Positions 44,685 through 54,041 of a stretch of DNA of 64,000 bases are shown here, piece by piece. This DNA is from Ambrosia x helenae (lineage: Eukaryota > Streptophyta > Magnoliopsida > Asterales > Asteraceae): assembly GCA_030844895.1 (NCBI GenBank), contig CM061231.1, positions 135,875,023 to 135,939,022 on the forward strand. Reading direction: 5' to 3'. A model generated the notes under the pieces. It was not told the origin of the DNA, did not search any database, and was given only the letters and a program-made list of their open reading frames with translations. Made by a program: the position numbers and the translations under genes. Numbering within the stretch: the first letter of the stretch is position 1; every line of letters begins with the position of its first letter.

Positions 44685-45291
44685 ACCGCACATACAGTAT
44701 ACAAGTCTGTACAACAGTCCCGCCGCCTTCCTCTAAGCTCCTCCTCCGGCGACCTCCACGGCTCCGCCGACCGCTGCCCATCCAGACCTCTGCCGCCCTT
44801 CCGCCTCCTTTTAATTACATCTTTCATAACGATAATATATTTTTTATATCGATTCATTCTCTAAATTCAGGGTTTTTCGGATCGAGTACGCCGCTAAGGC
44901 TGTTTGTTATTGATTTGTGAATTATAGGGTGTAGAGAAGCTCATTGTCTCCAAGATGAAGTTGCCTGGAATGGTAAGTTTAATCATCTATTGTTTTGTTG
45001 CTTATTCACGTTTCTATCCATTTAACTTTCAAGTTATTGTATTGTTTCTACTCAAATATGAATTCAACAGCTACAAAAATCATAACACCATGTCAATACA
45101 GAAGATTTTTATGTGTTTGATTTTGATTTTAGTAAAATTTGATTTGACTATGTGATAAAGCTCATTTGATTTGTATTCTACAGGTGTCCTCATTCATATA
45201 TATAATAATAGTTATTTGTAATTGTCATATAGGAAATCAATAAAAAGAGATATCATCCGCAAGACAAAAACCCGCATTGCGTATTTGGTAA
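44685..45291 (+). pseudogene. Captured host-gene 5' fragment inside the hAT element
   Basis: A C-rich leader (CTCCTCCGGCGACCTCCACG) and TCTCCAAG precede ATG at 44955, which starts MKLPGM, then a GTAAGT donor at about 44973. An acceptor TCATATAG at about 45225-45232 is followed by GAAATCAATAAAAAGAG..., reading EINKKRYHPQDKNPHCVFG before a GTAATT donor at 45290. The two pieces join in frame to about 25 residues. This looks like the first exons of a cellular gene transduplicated by the transposon. The parent gene was not recognized and no downstream exons were found. Confidence 0.45.
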
Positions 45292-45752
45292 TTTCTTTTC
45301 TATTTTTTCATGTTTTTTTGTGTACCATGGATGACATATTTGTGAAGATACTTGTTTAAACTTATGATTTGGGAACTTGTCATAGAGATATGTTATTCAC
45401 AAAGCCGCACTTATGTTTCAACTCGGTTAGAACTGTGAACCTGTTGATTGTTTCATTCACATGTTGATTGAATCAAGGCTGTATCAGTTGTGCTTCTACG
45501 GTTCTTCATTTAACACGTTAGTAACACTTCGGCTTTTAGATGAGATGATTTAACCAATTGAAACTGAAAGTGTGAATCTAGTCTGTTTTACGATTGAATA
45601 ATTTTAGGGATGTTAAATTTTAACATGTTTAAACCTGAACCGACTCGAACCCCTGTTCCGACCCGAACCGTCAATCCGACCCGAACCCTTATACCAAGCC
45701 GAAAAAAAGGAACCCAGTGAAAAAAATTCCTGGATCCGCCACTGATCATCAT

Positions 45753-46650
45753 AATGGTTTGGAGGGATTTGGATGAGACCTTTTGTGGTCAAGAGTACAA
45801 AGCTCAATTTTCCAGTTCGGTTTTTCAAGTCTAAACTCTGAGGATGACTGGATGAGGACCAAACCAAACCCGAGAAGTGTAAACAAGATATTTGCCCAGC
45901 CATAGAGTCAACCCAAAAATTTAGTTTTTTTGTTAACAAAAATTAATATATAGGATAATTTGAAAATTCACTATATCCCTTCATCATTTTTTAGGCCAAC
46001 AAGAAAACTATTAAAAAAAACAAACGTGTCGACGTCGGTTCTATCAAAGTCCTTCATTCTTGAATTTCTAAAGTTGGGGAGAGTTTGACCTCGAACTTAT
46101 TAGAAAGGGAAAATCACAAAACTAAACATTGATCACCCTATAATTACAAAAATAAACATATAAAAAGTCTTAAGTTTAGAGACTTCACACTATCTAACAC
46201 TACTCAGAATCTGACATTTGTTCAAGAGTCTTAAATAAAGACTCTTTAACTTGTAATGGTCCCACAAACCAACCAATAAAATGATGACACGTGGGTGAAA
46301 AAGGCTACTAGACGTTTGAGTTTTTTCGCCTAGAGAACGAAGATTACATAGCATGACATATGATACGTGTATTGTTAAAGAATAAAGAAGAAACAAGAAA
46401 ACATCCGTTGTTTTTCTATAACTACCCCTTGGCATCACTGAAAGGATTAATTGCTAAAATAATTTAGTAGACAAGTAGTGTTTTATATAACCACCCGTTA
46501 ACTTCTACTTTTATTATGCATCGTCCATACCAAAGTCAATATGCCTTGTATATAGAATTTACTTTTAATTATTTTATTTTTTTAATGCAAAGGGATAATA
46601 TATATAGTGAATTAAAAACTAACACAAATATATTATAGAATAGAGAATAG
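45753..46650. other. Intergenic region, nothing identified
   Basis: AT-rich DNA with no gene. The minus frame 46190-46438 has no domain and poor codon character. Confidence 0.45.
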
Positions 46651-46660
46651 AAACACTTAC

Positions 46661-46709
46661 GTCCAATACACCAATAGCTTTATCGATGGCTCGATTTATA
46701 TAATCTATG
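46661..46709 (-). CDS. Possible small coding exon (orphan)
   Basis: Minus strand: weak acceptor CTAAG, 49 bases reading IDYINRAIDKAIGVLD, then a good donor GTAAGTG (complement at 46654-46660). The phase (one leftover base first) does not fit directly onto the exon at 47205-47294, which ends in phase 0. Either an intervening exon is missing or this is chance. Gene unknown. Confidence 0.25.
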
Positions 46710-47204
46710 CTTAGACGTTTCAATCAAATGGTCCTGTTTTTAGTTATCTAAGTAATTATCAGAATATGGGATTCATCAAACATGACAAAAAGGGTGTGTC
46801 AATCTTTTTGTATAGTAACTATCACATATTATACACGAAAATAGATTTTGATATTGTCACATATTAGAGTGGATATTATATAAAATAAACATGAAGACAA
46901 ATATGTGACAACCCCTAAAAGGTTGTGTAGCATTATACGAAAAATACATGTGTGAAAATTTCAAGGGAAGTTGAAACTTTCACGGCTAAATCACCACTAA
47001 TCTCCACATATATTAAATGAATATAATATACCAAATTTGTCTAACTTATTATTTATAGATTACTAGTTTATGTCTGGGAGTTTCTTAGAATACACAAATC
47101 TCGTATGAAGTGATAAAATGTGTGTATTATAAAAGGAGTAGACCGTTTTCTCATAAAAAAAGAAATTTGCAAAAGGATCAAACTTGATAACTCGTAAATC
47201 TTAC

Positions 47205-47294
47205 TTTTAATTCTACGTATGCACCTCTTGCTCGAGTGAAGTCTATGTACAACTTTGTCACTTCCTCAAGACACTCTAAACTAGCGATGTGAAC
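47205..47294 (-). CDS. Orphan internal coding exon, gene unknown
   Basis: Minus strand: polypyrimidine tract and TTCCAG acceptor (complement CTGGAA at 47295), exactly 90 bases, then donor GTAAGAT (complement at 47198-47204). Only one frame is open and reads VHIASLECLEEVTKLY followed by IDFTRARGAYVELK, a plausible amphipathic helix. Its length divides by three and it begins and ends in phase 0, as a cassette exon would. No neighbouring exons were firmly found. It may be part of an unrecognized gene or a fragment carried by a transposon. Confidence 0.45.
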
Positions 47295-47875
47295 CTGGAA
47301 AAAAAAAACAACCAAATTGGTAAAAAAATGATATGTCATAATGATGATGATGATGATAGGCGATTCTGATGTGTTAGGTGAGCATGTGTAAAAAAATGAA
47401 ATACATGTTCAATCTTTATTATGGATATACAATCGATCACTTAGGGTGACACCGAATAAAATAATCAATAGGTAAACAGTGTATCCGTTTTGAGATAAAT
47501 ATAAGTGATCTAGCTGCAATCGACTAAAAAATTTTTAGGGCGCGGTTCTTCTCGTCGAGTGCATGTCTCCCGACTATTTTCTCTAATCATACATAATTTA
47601 AGTATCTATTTTACTAATCACCACATGTCAGTTGATTTGAAATTACATAATTTAAAAACGTTCTTAGAGGCATGCATGGTTGAGTGATTAATTACTAGTT
47701 ATCAGCTAGAGATTTACATATTTTCTAAGAATCATATGTTATATCTAACTTGCTTAGCAACCTTTGTAATCAATATTCCTAGCGACACCAATCAAATTAA
47801 AAAAAGTTAAATTCTTACAAAACTGACTACATCTATGAATATATATGTAGTTAGCGGGCTCTTATATGTAATAAT
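47295..47875. other. Intergenic AT-rich DNA
   Basis: No gene seen. It contains an (ATG)n run of five units near 47340-47357 and, at 47530-47575, TAGGGCGCGGTTCTTCTCG, an isolated GC-rich patch. Confidence 0.5.
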
Positions 47876-47876
47876 A

Positions 47877-47879
<3 letters not shown>

Positions 47880-47921
<42 letters not shown>

Positions 47922-48271
47922 CCTTAACATGATTAGTAACTTGCCTAGACATGATTAATGAATTACCTGAATACGTTATTTTTTTTTCTGTATGAACAAA
48001 AACCACTATAAAAAGTCGTTTATTTTTTGTTTTTCTATATAACACTATGGTACTTGTTGGAAAGATAATAAAACGCTCGTTAATTTGGTGTAACTTTTTT
48101 TTAAAAAAAATATCGTATATAAAAGTTATAATGTTAAAAAATCGTGAGGGAAAGTTCATGTATCATGCACAGGAGAGAAAAAAAGACTTTTGGAGGGAAA
48201 TTAAGGAGGTGGATGACTTCTCTAAGTGTCATGTGTCACACCCTTTTTCTTTTATTATATACTAGAGTAGA
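47880..48271 (-). repeat. Helitron-related core repeat, copy 5, with a possible Helitron terminus
   Basis: A (TA)n tract (47880-47920) precedes a copy of the dispersed core (48040-48125). On the minus strand the right boundary reads A|TCTACTCTAGTATATAATA, similar to the 5' start of the complete Helitrons (TCTATA...ATAATAAAC). Immediately beyond it, hairpin CGTGT-GAAA-ACACG (48281-48294) plus CTAG at 48262-48265 could be the 3' end of another minus-strand Helitron extending to the right. Left end not found. Confidence 0.55.
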
Positions 48272-48299
48272 TATAAACTCCGTGTGAAAACACGAGTCT

Positions 48300-49630
48300 T
48301 TAGAATTTTTTCATACCAAATTTTATTAAACAACAAACGACTATAATCAATCGTTAATCAAATAACCAAGACATGAATATTTCAAGGTTATCTGACTGTT
48401 AACTCTGCACCGGTGGAATTGCTATGGAGCTGAAGGAAATTGAGTTCTTAGATCGAACCAATCTCATTATCAGGCTGAAGATATTATGGTACCCTCTTAT
48501 CTTCATTTTACTGCTCCACGCTAACATCCAGAGCATCAAGTTATGCGTATCCAGGCATAAATGGTATTTAATAAAGAAATTACTTATCCAAACATTTAAA
48601 AAGGGATTTTGATGCATGAAAAACCGAATAAAGAAAAATGTGTAAATCAACATTGTATATGAAACTCAAGCATCAATATGTTGACAAACTACTATCGAAT
48701 CCATGTTTGAAACTATAATACAAAATAATGAAAAATTGTTTTCGAAGTCTCGTTTCCTAGCACTTCTTATACAACAAATTAACTTTCTCAATACCACATT
48801 CAACTTAGAACCTAATATCCAAATGTAACAAATATTAGTGAAATGCACTAATGTAATCAGAAAACATATTAACCCAGCCATGAATACAACAATGAAAAGG
48901 AACTAAGCATACACACTGTAAATTCCTCAGCTCGCCTACTTTTTATGCCAAGAAGTTCTGTCTCATTGATTCTATAGCATCATTATATAGATGTGGGTAA
49001 AAAGCCAGGAAATTAAAAGACAAAAATTGTGTAGACCACATACAAATCTAGTGAAATATTTTGTGAGGAAATCATGCACAAAACAACCATGTATGGATAC
49101 ATGATCACAAAAATGCATAAGAATAATGGTAGCAAATGTAAACTATTGAAGATTAAACATATAAGGCTAGGTGGTTTAGCCAAATCGGTATGCTGCCTAC
49201 GTCTTATATTTCTCATACGCTTACTTTAAAATATTGAAGATCAAACATATAAGCTTACTTTAAAACCTTAGGTTGAACATTTGATATTTGAAGCTTATCG
49301 ATATCACTGATGACCAAATCTTTGATAAGGAAAAACATCCCATCTCATACATTGACGGGAATATGAACCAAGAATGTCACAATTATAGTTGGTCATAAAA
49401 ATCTCCAAACTACAATTTAAATAGGATGATGTTGGATATAATCAATCATGGTGTAAATTCAAGAAATCTTGAAGCTACCTTTAGATTATCTCCTAAGTAC
49501 TTATAAAGTTATAGGCTATAGCTCTTTAGATTATATGTGCAGAGCCAGGTCTATGTCTCAAGTCTATTGTTCAACTTATCACTTGTAAGAAAACTGAAGA
49601 TCTATTTGCCCTCTAAAAGAATATGTTTAT
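48300..49630. other. Intergenic region, nothing identified
   Basis: No supported gene. Frames on both strands between 48399 and 49216 are short, AT-driven and lack domains. A minus-strand CTTCAG acceptor near 48472 precedes a short open frame (48399-48465) but no partner exon was found. Confidence 0.4.
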
Positions 49631-49635
49631 CAAAG

Positions 49636-50830
49636 AGTAAATTACCAAAACCGTCCCTATGGTTTGGCCCAATTTGTCACTCCAAACCAATCTTTTAAAA
49701 AGTGCATGAACAGTCCTTGATCTTTCAAAATATTTGCCAAAATGGTCCAACGACTTAACCTAGTTAACTTTTCTTTGTTAAGTCAGGGGCATTTTCATCC
49801 AATCATGTATAATTTTATAAGCAGACTTCCCTTTCTCCTTTATAACCCTGATTCAATCCATTTTCCCCCCAATTCACTATAAACCCTAAATACAAAATCA
49901 ACTCCTTCCAATTCAAGACCCAATAGAAGACCTAGTAAGTCGTTCCCTACCACAGCAGGCCGTCTTCTGCAGTTCGTCTTCTTCTTCTGATTTACTGTTT
50001 AGGTATGTATGTATTGCTTCAATTAATGTAATTATTTAGGGTTTAGGTATGTATGTCATCACTGATTTAGGGTTTAGGTGTGTATGTTTGTATTGATTTA
50101 GGGTTTAGGTATGTACGTACTAATTTACAGCTGCATTGTTGATGGCTGACTGGTGATGATCCATTGTTCATTATTAAAGCTGCATTGTTTATCTTGGTCA
50201 AGCTTTTAAATGTAAAGATGATATGGTGATGAAAATACTGATTTACAGTTGCATTGTTGATTATTTAGAGCTGCATTGTACATTATTTACAGCTGCATTG
50301 TTGATTATTGACTGCATTGTATGCCCTAATAATGATGAAAATCTTATGCACTGATAATGTTGCAGGTGCAAATATCCAATTCTTATGATGACTGATAAAC
50401 CTTCCAGTTCCAGTTCTGATGTTGATGACTCTGAGAGTTTGACTGATGATGATCAAATTGGAGATCCACCTTTTTATCTTGGCCAATCCTTTAGATATAA
50501 AGATGATTTCAAGATACTTGTTAAAAACCATGTCGTGTTTGACAGGAGGCAAGTAATGATTGACTGGAATGACAATGTCACCTTTCATGTGGTGTGTAAG
50601 GGTATCAGTCCCCAAATGACTTGATATGACTGGGTTTTGAACATTGAAAGGGACAAATCTAAGGTGCATGGATTGTGAAATCCTTAAACATGGACCACAA
50701 ATGTCAGCTAATGAGGGATGTTAGGTTATGGTATGGTTAGTGGAAGGAGAGCAAGAGAACTTGCAACATGAAGAGGAAGAAATACAGTGGCCCTTCTAGT
50801 TTATAGGTTATTTTAATGGTTTGTTGTAGT
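49636..50830 (+). mobile_element. Decayed MuDR-type Mutator-like element
   Basis: The left end TTACCAAAACCGTCCCTATGG is a familiar start of plant Mutator-like terminal repeats. The promoter region has TTTATAACCC near 49838. A leader exon (about 49860-50003) appears to splice (TTTAG|GTATGT ... GTTGCAG at 50364) onto an exon with a MuDR N-terminal domain. The right terminal repeat was not found, and the interior is deleted after the N-terminus, so limits are approximate. Confidence 0.55.
50383..50624 (+). pseudogene. N-terminal fragment of MuDR-type transposase
   Basis: The frame begins MMTDKPSSSSSDVDDSESL, a Ser/Asp-rich linker. It continues FYLGQSFRYKDDFKILVKNH and RRQVMIDWNDNVTFHVVC, matching the N-terminal DNA-binding-type domain of plant MuDR transposases (an F-x-x-G-x-x-F pattern, K-x-F...L-V-K-N, then a Cys). 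A TGA then ends it. No catalytic DDE or zinc knuckle follows; the next 150 bases contain several stops. Confidence 0.6.
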
Positions 50831-50934
50831 TTATATAGTTATGGAATGACAATGTGACCTTTATGTACTCTTTTGTTAGAATCTTTTGTATTCGGATATG
50901 TTGACTTTGTTAGAATCTTTTGTATTCAGATATG

Positions 50935-52582
50935 TTGACTTTTAAATGTTATGGATATGTTGTGTGTGTATGCACTTTTGTATGTTGTGTTAACTGCTTT
51001 ATGTTGGCAGTAGAATATTTGCAAGTCAATTGTTGACCCATTTGGAAGTCAAATGCAGGTCCAACCTATATATGCAAGTCAATTGGGTGTGTATGCACTT
51101 TTGTATGTTGTGTTAACTGCAGGTCCAACCCATATATGCAAGTCAATTGTTGACCCATTGATGTGCTCAAAGTGGTTTAATAAAAATTAACTAAATTAAC
51201 CTAAACTAGACACTCTAAGTTTTAAATTTATAACCTAAGACTCTCTAAACCTAAACCACACAACCGGCAAGTGTACCGATCAGTGCAGTACAGCTAAAGT
51301 AAGTCCGAGTATCGAACCCACGAGACTCTACTAGAAAACGTAAACTAGACTCGATTACTTATCCTAAATACTGACTTAATAATGTTTTTATGGTTTGGGG
51401 GGTTTTCTAACAAACTAATGCAAATAAATAAAATAAAACTAAAATAACTAAAGACACAAGCTGGAAACTGGAGTTCGGATCAGGTGATGGGAAGGCACTA
51501 CCTAGACTAGAATCCTACAAATGAATGATAAGCTTCTAATAGTTATGGAACCGGTGTGGAACCGGGATCATAAAATACTAAACATCAAGAATAAACTAGA
51601 CACCCTCGACCCTTCTCAAGGGGAAACCTTAGAATACTGTTGTGCTGTTAAACCACCGGTTGAGAGGTTACCCTCACAGGCTTACCTACTTGAATCTTAA
51701 AGTACCCGCTAGACAGTCTACCTCACAACGCGAAAGTCACAATACACCCAAAAGTGCAAGGGGTAACTACAATATTTCTGATAAGACTTGGCCTACAAGG
51801 AATGCTAGGGAAACTAGGAAGATCTTCTTACAAAGCCTCTAGAACTAGCAATTTAACACCCTAGACAGACCAACAATCTCGCACCTTACAGCTATTGAGA
51901 ATTGGTAGAACACTTAGAATTACCTAACTAACAATTACAACTCCTATGGATAACCTGCAGAAATTAACCATAAACTAGTTGCTAACACCCAGTCCGTAAC
52001 CTAACCCGCATTCATACATGAAAGACATTCACAAAAACGCAAGTGGAGTTTATAAAAATTAATTAAACAAAACTAAATACGCATGCACATCAAACCAGAA
52101 AATAAAGAATTCTTTACTTCAAAATTCACCCACAACCAAAAGTTCCAAAACCAAAAGAAAATAAATCAAACAAATGAAATCATCCAAACCTAGGTAGCTA
52201 GAATAATTTAGTCTCTAATTGTCATGGTAATATCAAAACAATAGAAACAAATTAAATTCATTGTGTTCACAACGAGTTTAAATAGATAAATAAATAAAGT
52301 AGAACTAACCCGTGGTCGCACCTATGCTTCAATCCCTTTTGTCACCCACCTCCTGACCGATCAAATCTTTCTGTTGTGATCTCCTCCTAATTGCCGCTGG
52401 TCTTCCTTGGCGGCTGTTTTGTTGATGTCGAGTTCTTCTCGATAATTATATTATTGCTGCCGCTAGATGTCCCAATAATATCCCTACCACATGATATATA
52501 TCATTTTTCATAATCACTTTGGACCGTAGGCCTTTGGCTCAAGGTGACATCTCGATTTATTTTTTTTATATTTTTTATTTCT

Positions 52583-52649
<67 letters not shown>

Positions 52650-53054
52650 GTAGTGTAACTCCGCTTTTGAATCGGGTGTTCTTGACTTGACCAAAGTTGC
52701 TTGTTTACGCTCCAGCGTCCATTCGAACACCTAACAAAATATAAAATAAATTAGGTAAACACTAAAAAAGACACAAAACTAATAAAAATCTATAAAACCT
52801 ATACTAAATAAAATAGACCGGTACAAGCCTAAAACTAATAAAAACACTATCTAAACGACTCGAAACTGTACAAACTTTACACTGGAAATAGATGTATTTT
52901 ACAATACATCACCCATTTTGAAGTCAACTACTGTATATGTGCAGACAAATATGCAGGCTCTGTATGTCTCATTTGGGTGGATCAAGTCAACTACACATTT
53001 GTCACGGGTCATGGGTCATCAGCAACTTCAAATGGGTCATGGGTCATCAGGAAT

Positions 53055-53087
<33 letters not shown>

Positions 53088-53560
53088 GCACTAAATGGCT
53101 CAACTGCACATATATGCACACATATATGCAGCCCATTGAGAAGTGAACTGCTGCATATGTGCAGACAAATATGCAGCCTCTGTATGACCCATTTGGAAGT
53201 CAACTTTTGCATATTCTGTGTGTATATGCAGCCTTTGTATGACCCATTTGGAAGTCAACTTTTGCATATCCTATGTGTATATGCAGCCTATGTATGACCT
53301 ATTTGGGTGGATCAAGTAAACTGCATATTTGTCATGGGTCATGGGTCATCAGAAACTTCAAATGGGCAATGGGTCATCAGGAATGACATATATATGCACT
53401 AAACTAAATGGCTCAACTGCATATATATGCACACCTATATGCAGTTATATATGATCAAGTCAAATTGTACAGTTGTGCAAGTTCAAAACTGCATATCAAT
53501 ACAAATGGGTCATGGGTCAACAGCTGATATGCACTAAACTAAATGGGTCAACAACTGATA
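50935..53560. repeat. GTTGACCCATTTGGAAGTCAA-type repeat array, interrupted by a solo LTR
   Basis: Words TGACCCATTTGGAAGTCAA, TATGCAGCC and ATATATGCA recur from about 51000 to 51158 and again from 52912 to 53560. Near 53150-53310 three units of about 58 bases are visible (GCAGCC(T)CTGTATGACCC, CAACTTTTGCATAT). GGGTCATGGGTCATCAG occurs four times. The solo LTR at 51159-52911 splits the array. The end near 53600-53990 has minus-strand coding-like sequence (EQVEDDPFEQVEIDPFEQVK) that may be the N-terminal acidic part of another transposase. Confidence 0.65.
51159..52911 (-). mobile_element. Solo LTR (1753 bp) with 5 bp TSD
   Basis: TG...CA termini (TGATGTGCTCAAAG at left, ACAATACATCA at right) flanked by CCCAT at 51154-51158 and 52912-52916. 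No primer site, polypurine tract or coding sequence. On the minus strand it begins TGATGTATTGTAAAATACATC, whose first bases form a near-perfect palindrome (GATGTATT-GTA-AAATACATC; 52890-52910). The body has CGGCAAGTGTACCGATC and CGAACCCACGAGACTC, words I associate with long plant LTRs, but the lineage is not named. An (ATT)n tract of about 65 bases sits at 52583-52647. Confidence 0.8.
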
Positions 53561-53599
53561 TGCACTAATATAGCCAAACCGCATTTTACATACAAAAAG

Positions 53600-54041
53600 C
53601 ATGAAGTTCAAGCCATCAGATTACCTACCACATCAATTTACCATTGTTTATCATACCAAAAGACTGAAGTACTATGATCTTAACCTACTAACACACCTAC
53701 CTACTTCCAATGACAGTCATCATCTGAACAGTAGGGTGAATATGATGGATCATACTACCCTTCATATGGATCATGGTACCAATCATCATCTGTGTTGCGA
53801 TAATAAAATGCTTGCTTCAACACATCTGGATTAATATCTGGAATTGGGTCATCTGCTCAACCTCCTTCTTAACTTGCTCAAAAGGATCAATCTCAACCTG
53901 CTCAAAAGGATCATCCTCAACCTGCTGCCAAACCTGCTCATGCCAATGCTAATGAAAGACAACTCTGTTTTCTAATGCATCACAGTTAGGATCAATATGC
54001 TCAACATATATATCAATTAATTTCTTAGTTTCAGCAATCTT
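53600..54041 (-). other. Unassigned region with acidic coding-like repeats
   Basis: The minus strand between 53860 and 53940 repeats GATCCTTTTGAGCAGGTTGA twice, translating to an acidic DPFEQVE repeat. No complete frame or start was found. It borders the Gypsy LTR at 54042. Confidence 0.3.

Larger units (their letters stand above)
44394..45744. mobile_element. hAT element (1351 bp) with TIR and 8 bp TSD, carrying gene-like sequence
   Basis: Left end CAGGGGCGGATCTAGG, right end CCTGGATCCGCCACTG, a typical CAGnGGCGGATCnAGG inverted pair. The 8-base duplication ATCATCAT is present at 44386-44393 and 45745-45752. The interior has no transposase. It contains a SINE-like unit and a stretch (44690-45300) with host-gene character: a C-rich 5' leader, an ATG, and apparent introns. 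Both terminal regions also share AGGAACCCA words (44482-44515 and 45708-45715). Confidence 0.9.
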
